The position numbers were made by a program, and so were the translations under genes. 37,676 nucleotides of DNA, from assembly GCF_030580655.1 (NCBI RefSeq), contig NZ_JAUQTB010000023.1, positions 1 to 37,676 on the forward strand, given 5' to 3'. The notes beneath the pieces were generated by a model. The model saw nothing but the letters and a program-made list of their open reading frames with translations. It had not been told where the DNA came from and searched no databases. This document shows, in pieces, positions 27,342 to 34,645 of this stretch; position 1 is the stretch's first letter; each line of letters starts with the position of its first letter. Source of the stretch: Paenibacillus lacisoli (GTDB lineage Bacteria; Bacillota; Bacilli; Paenibacillales; Paenibacillaceae).

Positions 27342-27392
27342 GATAGAAATGATGGGCTGAAAAGAATAATAAAAAAATCGGATAAGAACACT

Positions 27393-27421
27393 TGTACGGA
27401 GATGTAAACACAGGTAAAATA
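27393..27421 (+). promoter_or_regulatory. Promoter of the cassette-3 toxin gene
   Basis: TTGTAC (27393-27398), 17 bp, TAAAAT (27416-27421), inside cassette 3, giving the toxin gene its own transcription start. Confidence 0.55.
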
Positions 27422-27476
27422 TAGATACAATTGAATCTTGGGTGGGTATGGTTTCCCTTCGAAAGGAGGTGAAACC

Positions 27477-27569
27477 ATGGAAGTGAAAGATGCGATGACT
27501 CTAATGCTGTTATTCGGAACATTCATTCTTGCACTTTTAACGTACATTAATAACAACAAGAGAAAGTAA
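27477..27569 (+). CDS. Cassette 3: holin-like type I toxin peptide
   Basis: A 30-residue peptide: a short polar N-terminus (MEVKDAMTLM), one membrane helix (LLFGTFILALLTYI) and a basic tail (NNNKRK). This is the pattern of the Gram-positive holin-like toxin group (TxpA/BsrG-type), small membrane toxins held silent by an antisense RNA. A very strong ribosome site (AAAGGAGGTGAAACC) precedes the ATG, a promoter lies 56 bp upstream and a hairpin terminator starts at the stop codon. I looked for a reverse promoter for an antitoxin RNA between 27570 and 27720 and could not see a convincing one. The gene is too short for normal ORF calling. Confidence 0.75.
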   Translation: MEVKDAMTLMLLFGTFILALLTYINNNKRK

Positions 27570-27607
27570 AAACCCACCCCAAGGTTGAGAGCCAAAGGTG
27601 GGTTTTT
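27570..27607. terminator. Terminator of the cassette-3 toxin gene
   Basis: AAACCCACC pairs with GGTGGGTTT, followed by TTTTT. A-rich on its left side, so it may work in both directions. Confidence 0.8.
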
Positions 27608-27655
27608 GTCCTGACTTGACTTAAGAAGGGATTAACCATCCAAGCCAATTGTACT

Positions 27656-27687
27656 GACCAAGTGTTCGCCGCACTTGGTCTTTATTT
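27656..27687 (+). terminator. Second hairpin terminator in cassette 3
   Basis: GACCAAGTG (27656-27664) pairs with CACTTGGTC (27672-27680), followed by TTTATTT. Two terminators in one small cassette insulate the toxin from the cassettes downstream, or one serves an unseen RNA. Confidence 0.65.
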
Positions 27688-27781
27688 AAGAATATGATAA
27701 CACATCTGAAACGATGAATCAAAATAAAAAGAGCAATGAAAAAGAGTGGAGAGTAAGCAATACCAAAGAAAAATTTCCATC

Positions 27782-27897
27782 ATATAACATAATATTCAAG
27801 CAGCAGCTCCGTTGGAGCCTCGGTCTGAGGGATGGATTTCGAAGAGGGATTTCAGCAGACAACCCCTTTGGGGTTCATGAATACGGGAACGTTAGGC
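27782..27897 (+). repeat. attC-like site 3 (short class, 116 bp)
   Basis: Left box ATATAAC, right box GTTAGGC (a perfect GTTRRRY). Internal hairpins as in site 1. Confidence 0.85.
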
Positions 27898-27935
27898 GAA
27901 AAGGCCGAATAAGTTTATAGATCGAAGGTGACAAA

Positions 27936-28346
27936 GTGCAAAGAAATACGAGCAATATTAACTTTGTTTCGGTAATTGGACAGAAAGTTAACGAGATAAA
28001 CAGGATGTATCCAATTCTTATTCTTGATGATGGACATCTGACAATTGAGTGTCCATGGAGATTAAGGAAAGGTAATAGAGTTATAGTAGGACAACCAGAA
28101 ACAAAAATAGAGGACAAAAAAGACAAGGCATTTTTAGAATTTGAAGAAGCTCTGGTAGGAAACACGATAAAAGACATAATACATTATGAAGACATATCAG
28201 ATCTTTCTGTGGCTTTTGACGGAGATGTATATCTTGATTTATTTCATGACAGCTCGTGGTATGAAGGATGGCAACTTCAAGGACCAGGAAGTTTTTTTGT
28301 TGTATCTACCCCCGGTGGGGGCTACTCACATTGGAAAGAAGATTAG
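27936..28346 (+). CDS. Cassette 4: hypothetical protein (136 aa)
   Basis: A 136-residue protein starting at GTG, with AAGGTG six bases upstream. The N-terminal half (IGQKVNEINRMYPILILDDGHLTIECPWRL) and the D-rich FDGDVYLDLFHDSSWYEGW segment resemble small beta-sandwich proteins of the DUF6188 type sometimes found among immunity genes; I am not certain of that assignment. No signal peptide. Bounded by sites 3 and 4. Confidence 0.75.
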   Translation: MQRNTSNINFVSVIGQKVNEINRMYPILILDDGHLTIECPWRLRKGNRVIVGQPETKIEDKKDKAFLEFEEALVGNTIKDIIHYEDISDLSVAFDGDVYLDLFHDSSWYEGWQLQGPGSFFVVSTPGGGYSHWKED

Positions 28347-28388
28347 AATACCGATCTTGTTAGTAATTTCGAAGATGTCGGCCACATC

Positions 28389-28549
28389 ATTTAACAAAGC
28401 ATTCACACATTAGAGCCTGGCGGCTCCTCGGTCCGCAAGAGGGATTTCAAAGAAGTAATTCAGCGGACAACCCTGCACCGACTAAGCGCATCGCGCCCGG
28501 CCTGACAGCCTTAAGTCGGTGAGGGTTCGTGAATGCATAAACGTTAGAC
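28389..28549 (+). repeat. attC-like site 4 (long class, 161 bp)
   Basis: Left box ATTTAAC, right box GTTAGAC (perfect). Central arm CACCGACTAAG paired with CTTAAGTCGGTG. Confidence 0.85.
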
Positions 28550-28574
28550 AAAATCACAAAAGGAGAGAATGTAA

Positions 28575-29471
28575 ATGAAATCGAATAATTTAAATATCCC
28601 AATTTACTTAAATCAACAGGTTGTTTTTGATCTATTAGCTATTTTAGAGGATGGATTCTCTAAATTTCGTGCTGTCAAAACTCAAGCCGTAGACTCGGAA
28701 TCCAAAAGCTCTGAAGTGGGTGGGTCTATAACTGCAAGCAATTTATTGTCTTTGTTAGGGGTATCACTATCAAGCAAGCTTGGAAAGTCTTCTAAAAATG
28801 ATAGTACACAGGAATTTTCGGAAGAGAGAGTACATACACCTGCCTCATTGTTCTCGAAACTTAAAACTACGTTGGAGGAACAATCCGAAATAAACTTTTT
28901 ATCATTAGAAGCTCTTCAAAAAGATGAGATTCGCACAGGTGATTTTGTCGAATTAGAAGGAGTATTACGAAAGAATCCTATGGTTAATACAATAGAGACA
29001 TTCGTTAAAGTTTTTGAAGCATTCATACCTTTAATAGATCAGGGACAAACGAAACCTAAAAATAATGGAAGAAAACAACCTAATGAAAATGAAATGATAT
29101 TAGAGCAAATGAAGGCTGTATTAAATGACCTCACCAGATCAAAATCAGTTGATTTGATTGTTGATCTAGATAACAAAGTTAAAGCGGTTCTTTCATGTAA
29201 TTTAGAGTATTTTAATGAGCAAGATGCTTATGAGATCATTGATGGCAAATTTAAAGTTTTAGGTAAGGTAATAAGGGTTGTAAAATCGGAAAGTGAAGAA
29301 AGTATAAACCTTTTGAGAAAAACAAGCTTTGGTATTTTTAATACCGATGTCATGAGTGATTTAGTAGGGAATTTTAATGTGCTTTCAGGGAATGGAATGA
29401 ATATACCGGATTTGATTACTGAGATTGAAGGACCTTCAATACAAGTAATTCCAATAGCAATTTATGCTTAA
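28575..29471 (+). CDS. Cassette 5: hypothetical protein (298 aa)
   Basis: The largest intact cassette product, 298 residues. AGGAGAG eight bases upstream supports the ATG. The N-terminus (IPIYLNQQVVFDLLAILEDG) and the middle block GDFVELEGVLRKNP look like conserved elements. The region 35-90 is Ser-rich and low in complexity, and 160-175 is a polar linker (QTKPKNNGRKQPNENE). No membrane helix or catalytic motif. The domain order recalls uncharacterised DUF6414-type proteins, but I cannot confirm that. The cassette start GTTAGACAAAATCAC mirrors its end GTGACTTCGTCTAAC. Confidence 0.85.
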   Translation: MKSNNLNIPIYLNQQVVFDLLAILEDGFSKFRAVKTQAVDSESKSSEVGGSITASNLLSLLGVSLSSKLGKSSKNDSTQEFSEERVHTPASLFSKLKTTLEEQSEINFLSLEALQKDEIRTGDFVELEGVLRKNPMVNTIETFVKVFEAFIPLIDQGQTKPKNNGRKQPNENEMILEQMKAVLNDLTRSKSVDLIVDLDNKVKAVLSCNLEYFNEQDAYEIIDGKFKVLGKVIRVVKSESEESINLLRKTSFGIFNTDVMSDLVGNFNVLSGNGMNIPDLITEIEGPSIQVIPIAIYA

Positions 29472-29490
29472 GCAAAGAAGTTGTGACTTC

Positions 29491-29607
29491 GTCTAACAAA
29501 ATATTCAAGCTGCGGCTCCTAACGGAGCCTTGATCTACGGGAAGGATTTCGGAGAGGAATTACAGCAGACAACCTCTGCGAGGTTCATGAATACAGGAAT
29601 GTTATGG
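29491..29607 (+). repeat. attC-like site 5 (short class, 117 bp)
   Basis: Left box GTCTAAC (perfect RYYYAAC), right box GTTATGG, preceded by AGGAAT instead of AGGAAC. Confidence 0.85.
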
Positions 29608-29649
29608 GAAATACCACTAAAGAAGTTTTATAGAAAGGAACGAAATTAT

Positions 29650-30153
29650 ATGACAATAATTCAAGAAGCTAAAATACAATCAAAAGTGATTTTTTCAAAA
29701 GACAAAAGGCACAGATACTTGCTTGAGAGAGTTTGGGACAATGAGAAGAAAAAGTGACTGTGATTATGATTAATCCGAGCTTTGCAGATGTATTAAAAAC
29801 GGATGTGAGTGTTTGTAAATTGATGAATTTCTTAATAGATAATGATTTTGGCACTTAGGTTAGTAAAATTATATGCATTTATTTCAACAGACCCTTCTGC
29901 TTTATCAAACAATTCAGAGGCCGTAGGTGAATTAAATGATGAATATATTGAAGGTTCTATAGCAGATACTGACTTGATTATTATTGGTTGGGGAATTGAA
30001 AAATTAAAATACACCAAAAGAAAAGCATACATAAGGAACCTATTAAAGAAAAGTAATATAGAAATTAAAGGATTCATTGATAATGAAGGGCGTATAGGGA
30101 GACATCCAAGTAGGATAAACCAATTTATATTGAGTGATTTTCCTCTGGAGTAA
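29650..30153 (+). pseudogene. Cassette 6: DUF1643-family protein, frameshifted twice
   Basis: Three segments in two frames rebuild one DUF1643-type protein: MTIIQEAKIQSKVIF to WDNEKKK (29650-29757), then VTVIMINPSFADVLKTDVSV to NDFGT in the -1 frame, then LRLVKLYAFISTDPSALSNN to the end at 30153 back in the first frame. The family pattern (R-x-L-x-R-W, then MINPS-AD, then LFAF-like, then GWG) is clear. The first break is in an A-run (GAAGAAAAAGTGA) where one lost A, or a -1 slip on AAA-AAG, gives the second frame. The second is near 29845. Function of the family is unknown. A ribosome site AAAGGAACG precedes the ATG. Confidence 0.75.
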
Positions 30154-30162
30154 TGGTACTAC

Positions 30163-30277
30163 CCATAACATAATATTCAAGCAGCGGCTCTATGGAGCCT
30201 TGGTCTGCGAGATGGATTTCGTTGAGGCATTACAGCAGATAACCCCTTCGGGTTTCGTGAATACAGGAACGTTAGGT
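30163..30277 (+). repeat. attC-like site 6 (short class, 115 bp)
   Basis: Left box CCATAAC, right box GTTAGGT (perfect). The right box followed by GAAAT contains AGGTGA, which could serve as a ribosome site for the next cassette. Confidence 0.85.
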
Positions 30278-30309
30278 GAAATTATATAAAAATGTTTAGG
30301 AGTGAATTT

Positions 30310-31047
30310 GTGTTTAATCTAAAACAAGAAATGGAAGATAAAGGAAAGAAATTCGAAGAACTAGTTCACTACGTATACCAATCACTCTTATCTCTTGAAG
30401 GCAGAGATATACAAGTATCTAGAGATATAAAAATCTTAGGTAAATCAGGATCACTGCATCAAATTGATGCTTTTTATGAATTTGAATTAGTGGGTGTTAA
30501 TCATAAAGTTGCTATCGAATGTAAGAATCATGCTCGTGCAATTACTAAAGGGAGTGTTCAGGAATTTTATGCAAAACTAAATGATTTGGATAATTGTATT
30601 GGAATAATGGTGTCTTCAAGTGGATTTCAAGAAGGGGCCGAAGTATTTGCAAAACATTATGGAATTGAGTTGTTATCTTTAGGTGAGCTTCCTCTTTTGA
30701 CCAAGGTTATTTCTGCAAAGATTGGAGTGATTTTGCCGAATGAAAAGGTTTTGGGGCAACCTTTTTGGACTCTTATGGAGGAGAATAATGGACAAGTAAC
30801 AGGTAGTTATATAATTTATACTCATGTGAAAAAGCAAAACTTTTATTTATTTTTATCAAAAAAAACAGCAGAAGTAGTTTGTGAAAAAGCGGGAGGAGTA
30901 GTGAGAGGAATTAGTCATTTGCATCTTAGAGTATTAATCTCGTTTGCAGAGCTTCATGAATTGGATTTTATATTTTTTCCTTACGACGAAAAATTAGTAT
31001 TGAAGTTAACTTATGAAGATGTTAAAGGACATTTTCTTTATATATAA
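30310..31047 (+). CDS. Cassette 7: Mrr-like restriction endonuclease
   Basis: A 245-residue protein whose N-terminal 130 residues form a PD-(D/E)xK nuclease domain of the Mrr/restriction-endonuclease-like type. They carry a helical Glu pair (KFEELVHYVYQ), Asp in HQIDAFYEF, and the Glu-Cys-Lys core IECKNHARA (numbered from the ATG at 30292: Asp59, Glu76, Lys78), then GIMVSSSGFQEGA. The C-terminal 110 residues are of unknown fold. I prefer the GTG at 30310 because AGGAGTG lies five bases upstream; the ATG at 30292 could instead use AGGTGA supplied by attC 6. A plausible DNA-cleaving defence function. Cassette ends are perfectly complementary over 14 nt. Confidence 0.8.
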   Translation: MFNLKQEMEDKGKKFEELVHYVYQSLLSLEGRDIQVSRDIKILGKSGSLHQIDAFYEFELVGVNHKVAIECKNHARAITKGSVQEFYAKLNDLDNCIGIMVSSSGFQEGAEVFAKHYGIELLSLGELPLLTKVISAKIGVILPNEKVLGQPFWTLMEENNGQVTGSYIIYTHVKKQNFYLFLSKKTAEVVCEKAGGVVRGISHLHLRVLISFAELHELDFIFFPYDEKLVLKLTYEDVKGHFLYI

Positions 31048-31084
31048 ATCGATCTACATTATTTAAGATTTATTAAGTAATTTC

Positions 31085-31180
31085 ACCTAACATAATATTC
31101 ACGCTGCGAGCATTCGCTCTTGGTTCGACATGTGTCGGACACCCGGCATACGCCGGGGCGTGAATACGGGAACGTTAGGT
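31085..31180 (+). repeat. attC-like site 7 (shortest, 96 bp)
   Basis: Left box ACCTAAC (perfect), right box GTTAGGT (perfect). The middle differs from other sites: hairpins GCGAGCATTCGCTC, CGACATGTGTCG and CCCGGCATACGCCGGG. Only the outer arms are shared, so those must be the functional part. Confidence 0.85.
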
Positions 31181-31217
31181 GAAATATGAAATAGCTAAAT
31201 TAAGGAGCAAATAAAAC

Positions 31218-31771
31218 ATGTCACAAATCAGTGAATTATTATTTCCCAGTATGCATAAGAAGTACAAGACTTAAATGAGAGATTAGAGAATGCCATCAAA
31301 TTAAGAGATAAATACAAATCAGAAAAAAAGGAATCGCAGAAGTATAGTGCTCTTATTAATGATCTTATAGGTCAGGAATATACCATTTTGTCTGTTAGAC
31401 AAATCAAAGACGAATGGGTTGTTGTTTATTCAAAAATAAATTTGCTAGATGTATTTGTTAAAAGCATATATTCATTTTCACATAATGTAAACTTAAGTTT
31501 TTTTGTATCTCATTTCGAAGAAAAATCTTCAATAAAAATAGAAGATATACAAGTTTCCGAACAGTACCGAAATAGAGGATTCGGATCAATTGCAATGGAG
31601 GAACTCTTTAAAATAGCTAAGAAAATAAAAGTTAAAAGAATATCTGGTTCATTTTCACATGTTGATCGGGATCACATTGATAGATTGAAGCATTTCTATG
31701 GCAAGCATGGATTTGTTGTAAACATAAATGAGAGTAGCCAATCAGAATCAATTAGTAAAGAACTAATGTAG
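31218..31771 (+). pseudogene. Cassette 8: GNAT acetyltransferase, frameshifted
   Basis: A start with ribosome site TAAGGAGC (31218) reads MSQISELLFPSMHK and then stops. The other frame continues EVQDLNERLENAIKLRDKYK (a coiled coil) into a GNAT domain with IEDIQVSEQYRNRGFGSIAM (the acetyl-CoA loop RxxGxG) and HVDRDHIDRLKHFYGKHGF. One missing A near 31256 (CATAAAGAAGTA) explains the break. Intact length would be about 184 residues. Translation from an internal TTG near 31388 could still give the GNAT domain alone. The acceptor substrate is unknown. Confidence 0.75.
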
Positions 31772-31795
31772 TATCACAGGGAAGTGTCAAACTTC

Positions 31796-31952
31796 ATCTA
31801 ACATCATATCCACGCATCGTAGCCTAACGGCTCCTCGGTTCGCCCGAGGGTAATAAGCAGAAGAAGTGTATTCAGGCGGACACATCGCATCGCGGCCGGC
31901 TGCTGGCGCAGCCTTAAGTCGGTGGGACGTCGTGGGTACAGTAACGTTATGA
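31796..31952 (+). repeat. attC-like site 8 (long class, 157 bp)
   Basis: Left box ATCTAAC (perfect), right box GTTATGA; the right arm is more divergent (GTGGGTACAGTAAC). Confidence 0.8.
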
Positions 31953-32007
31953 GAAATCATCGTGATATAATTAAGGCAAAAGAGAATAAGGCAGGCGAAA
32001 CTAATTC

Positions 32008-32337
32008 ATGGATGATTTTACGAAGAAGCGGATTATGAAGATTATGGACAAGTACACCGAAAATGCAGTGCCAGAACATGTGAAAAGCCAAATTAAAATT
32101 AGTTACAAGATCAGAGGAAATCACGTGACATTAATTGAAGAAAGACAAGGATTCAAAAGTGATCAATGGGTGCAGATGCCAGTAGCTCAGTTTAGATTAG
32201 GTGAGAATGAATGGAAAATTTATTGGCAAGACAGTAAAGGGAAATGGCATTTCATAGATGACATAGAACCGAATGAAGATTTTGAAACACAGTTAAAGAT
32301 CGTGGATGAAGGACACAACGGAATGTTTTGGGGATAG
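32008..32337 (+). CDS. Cassette 9: DUF3024-like protein
   Basis: A 109-residue protein matching the DUF3024 pattern: an N-terminal helix (KKRIMKIMDKYTENAVPEHVK), a beta strand block (ISYKIRGNHVTLIEERQGF), then VAQFRLGENEWKIYWQDSKGKWHFI, where QFR, W-x-x-Y-W and K-W-H are the conserved positions. Function unknown; found scattered in integron cassettes and bacterial genomes. Ribosome site weak (AAGGCAGG). The cassette start GTTATGAGAAATCATCG matches its end closely. Confidence 0.8.
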   Translation: MDDFTKKRIMKIMDKYTENAVPEHVKSQIKISYKIRGNHVTLIEERQGFKSDQWVQMPVAQFRLGENEWKIYWQDSKGKWHFIDDIEPNEDFETQLKIVDEGHNGMFWG

Positions 32338-32358
32338 TTCGCAGAAGCCAATGACATC

Positions 32359-32475
32359 TCATAACATAATATTCAAGCAGCGGCTCCTTTCGGAGCCTTG
32401 GTCTGCAAGGTGGATTTCGAGGAGGAATTTCAGCAGACAACCCTTTTGGGATCCATGAATACAGGAACGTTAGAT
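32359..32475 (+). repeat. attC-like site 9 (short class, 117 bp)
   Basis: Left box TCATAAC, right box GTTAGAT (perfect). A very regular copy: GGCTCCTTTCGGAGCC hairpin and GTCTGC/GCAGAC arms intact. Confidence 0.9.
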
Positions 32476-32519
32476 GAAATTACAATGCAGGTACTTAATC
32501 AAAAACTATGAGGTGCAAA

Positions 32520-33026
32520 ATGCCAAGACAAATTACAATGGCTGATGGAAGATCAGTAGAAGTCGAATGTGTAAGCTGCGCATTGACAAGTGGCTTGATT
32601 ACTTCAACAGGTGGGGTGATTTTTGAGTCAAGCAACTTTCATGTCCATCAGGATATTGCTTATCCAATCAAAGGGTTAGTTATATTGGCTTCAAAGAGGC
32701 ATTTTTACTGCATGGATGAATTAACAGATGAAGAGCGATTAGAATTTATTTCGTTAATTCATAAGCTCAGAAGTGAACAAAGAAAACGATTGGGAATCGA
32801 TAAGGTCTATTATTTTTATAATGAAGATACAACACATCACTTTCATTTGTGGATGGTTCCTAGATATGAATGGATGTACCCATTTGGAAATTCAGTAGAA
32901 TCATTAAGACCGGTATTATTACATGCAAGGAATAATATGAATGACGACGAGAACATGAAGAGTGTAGAAGAAGGGGTTAGTATGTTAAGAGAGGGCATGA
33001 GGGATTTTGTGAGTAACTCAAGGTAA
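32520..33026 (+). CDS. Cassette 10: HIT-family protein
   Basis: A 168-residue histidine-triad protein; HIT proteins hydrolyse or transfer nucleotidyl groups. The family core is visible: CVSCALTSG at the N-terminus, ILASKRHFYCMDELTDEERLEF (the usual P-x-H and L-x-D/E-L block), YYFYNEDTTHHFHLWMVPRY with the His-x-His triad region. It differs from the canonical HxHxHxx, so catalytic details are uncertain. The ATG at 32520 is preceded by GAGGTG; an in-frame ATG at 32508 contains that ribosome site. Cassette ends match at 13 of 15 positions. Confidence 0.82.
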   Translation: MPRQITMADGRSVEVECVSCALTSGLITSTGGVIFESSNFHVHQDIAYPIKGLVILASKRHFYCMDELTDEERLEFISLIHKLRSEQRKRLGIDKVYYFYNEDTTHHFHLWMVPRYEWMYPFGNSVESLRPVLLHARNNMNDDENMKSVEEGVSMLREGMRDFVSNSR

Positions 33027-33030
33027 CTCC

Positions 33031-33190
33031 ATCTAACACCGTGTTCACGCTTCGGCTGACGCCCTCGGTCTGGCAGAAGAGTAGTCGGGGAAGTGGATGC
33101 AGTCCGACAACCCTGCGAGGCTAAGTCCCGGCGGACCCGACGCTGTAGCACCTTAAGCCTCTAGGGTTTGTATACACACGAACGTTATCA
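33031..33190 (+). repeat. attC-like site 10 (long class, 160 bp)
   Basis: Left box ATCTAAC (perfect), right box GTTATCA. Central arm GAGGCTAAG paired with CTTAAGCCTC. Confidence 0.85.
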
Positions 33191-33206
33191 GAAATTAATG
33201 CAGGGA

Positions 33207-33234
33207 AAGAAAAAAACACCTGAAGTTCAGGTGT
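33207..33234 (-). terminator. Terminator of the reverse-strand gene in cassette 11
   Basis: A perfect 9-bp stem ACACCTGAA/TTCAGGTGT (33216-33234). Read on the minus strand it runs into TTTTTTT. Confidence 0.85.
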
Positions 33235-33260
33235 CGTTCTCACCACTTTTCGGCCGGCTT

Positions 33261-33467
33261 TCACGGACTCATCAGTAGGTTATACCTATAAGTAGTGAGA
33301 TTGGCTACAATGCTGATGTAAACTGTTAACTTCATTACGACATTCAGACCTACAAACATATTAATTCCGATTAACACCCACACCCCTTTTTGAACCATTG
33401 ATTTCATATTGAATAAGATAGTCAGGCTTGTCATCATCAGCATCGAGAGGCCAACCTCGATGGACAT
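33261..33467 (-). CDS. Cassette 11: small two-helix membrane protein on the opposite strand
   Basis: A 68-residue hydrophobic protein with helices at about 8-25 (SMLMMTSLTILFNM) and 30-58 (VWVLIGINMFVGLNVV, then KLTVYISIVANL). It runs against the direction of all other cassette genes, with a clean sigma-A promoter upstream (33488-33516) and a terminator downstream. The first ATG (33467) is only about 14 nt from the likely transcription start and lacks a ribosome site; the ATG at 33443 has GAGG 14 nt upstream, so the true start may be there. A short palindrome (CATCGAG/CTCGATG) covers the start region. Function unknown; a toxin or membrane-acting exclusion protein is possible. Confidence 0.6.
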   Translation of the reverse strand: MSIEVGLSMLMMTSLTILFNMKSMVQKGVWVLIGINMFVGLNVVMKLTVYISIVANLTTYRYNLLMSP

Positions 33468-33487
33468 AAAAATGTTTCGACAATCTT

Positions 33488-33516
33488 AGTATACACAACA
33501 GGAAATCTATGTACAA
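33488..33516 (-). promoter_or_regulatory. Promoter of the reverse-strand cassette-11 gene
   Basis: On the minus strand, TTGTAC (33516-33511), 17 bp, TATACT (33493-33488). A near-consensus promoter. Confidence 0.75.
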
Positions 33517-33567
33517 TGTTTATGTAAAAGAAGAGCAATTATTATGAAGTTCTTATTTAACAGCCGA

Positions 33568-33693
33568 GGGCAACATATCGCTAATGGCTAACAGACTTTT
33601 GGGACTGGATGTATTGAGAGAGGGGGGATTCTATGTAGATCTACGCCAGACACCTCAGCATTCGCTGAAATCGTGAATACAAGAACGTTATAA
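33568..33693 (+). repeat. attC-like site 11, degenerate left arm
   Basis: The right arm is standard (TCGTGAATACAAGAACGTTAT), but the left arm is eroded: GGGCAAC followed by ATATCGC where ATTCAAGC is expected, and the internal hairpins are mostly lost. The left boundary is uncertain. Confidence 0.55.
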
Positions 33694-33748
33694 AAAAATA
33701 TTACAAAAAAATCAATAATAAATAAAACGGATTGAAGGAGAAGTATAC

Positions 33749-34498
33749 ATGAAGATTGCAATTCTAACTGATATTCATGGTAATTATCCGGCATTGAGTG
33801 CTGTATTCTCTGATATTGATTCCCGCGGGGATATCGAACATACATATTGTCTGGGCGATATGATTGGTATTGGTCCTAACTCTAACGAAGTGCTTGAAGA
33901 GATCATGAATCGAAAGGATGTAACGGCGGTATCAGGTAATCATGAAGAGGCGGTTTTAAAACTACTGCAAGGGGAGGATACTTTGCCGGGTCATGAAATG
34001 ATCGCTGAACATCATAAGTGGATCGGTAAGCAGCTAAAAAAAGAAAATATCAAGTTTATAGAAAATCTCTCTCAGACACTAGAAGTTGAAATAGAAGGGC
34101 AAAAAATATTGATAACGCATTACCATATGAAGAACGGAGAAAGAGAAATAATCGATGAAACCCCTTCGGGCTTAAAATTAGACGCAAGGTATGATGGCTC
34201 ACCTTATAATCTCGTTTGTTTTGGTCATCATCATCCAATCCATTATTTCAAGACTGATCAAAGGGTTTATTTGAATCCTGGAGCATTAGGTTGTAATGAT
34301 CATGCGATTGCAAGGTACGCGGTAGTAGAACTGCAAAAAAGAACATGGAGTATTCAACTTATAGGAACCACATATGATAATAAAGCATTTCTGGAGTCTT
34401 TTGAGGAGTTGAAAGTTCCAGACAGAGAGTTTATGATAAACGCTTTTCATGGGAACCAACTTGAGAGAGATTTCAAAGATGGTAATAACATCTCATAA
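33749..34498 (+). CDS. Cassette 12: metallophosphoesterase
   Basis: A 249-residue calcineurin-like phosphoesterase of the YfcE/MJ0936 type. The metal-binding motifs are all present: D8-x-H10 in LTDIHGN, GD in YCLGDMIG, GNHE in VSGNHEEA, H in THYHM, and GHHHP near residue 160. It hydrolyses phosphate esters or diesters; its natural substrate is unknown. AAGGAG nine bases upstream fixes the start. Its stop codon TAA lies inside the left box (TCATAAC) of site 12. Confidence 0.9.
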   Translation: MKIAILTDIHGNYPALSAVFSDIDSRGDIEHTYCLGDMIGIGPNSNEVLEEIMNRKDVTAVSGNHEEAVLKLLQGEDTLPGHEMIAEHHKWIGKQLKKENIKFIENLSQTLEVEIEGQKILITHYHMKNGEREIIDETPSGLKLDARYDGSPYNLVCFGHHHPIHYFKTDQRVYLNPGALGCNDHAIARYAVVELQKRTWSIQLIGTTYDNKAFLESFEELKVPDREFMINAFHGNQLERDFKDGNNIS

Positions 34499-34606
34499 CA
34501 TCATATTCAAGCAGCGGCTCCTTTGCAGCATCGGCCTGTAAAAAAATCCATAGGAGCATATCAGCAGACAACCCGTTCCGGATTCATGAATACAGAAACG
34601 TTATAG
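34493..34606 (+). repeat. attC-like site 12 (short class, 114 bp)
   Basis: Left box TCATAAC, right box GTTATAG. The middle is partly eroded (AAAAAATCC where GGATTTC is usual). Confidence 0.8.
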
Positions 34607-34645
34607 GATATCACCAACTTCAAAATGATTATGTAGGAGCATTCG

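Noticed and set aside
27570..27720. Antisense antitoxin RNA promoter opposite the cassette-3 toxin
   Set aside because: No reverse-strand -35/-10 pair with reasonable spacing is visible, so the antitoxin is left as a question and not annotated.
29530..29649. Coding frame extended upstream of 29650 into site 5, and a frame at 27714 running into site 3
   Set aside because: These frames read through the conserved recombination site; a proper ribosome site marks the start at 29650, and none supports 27714.
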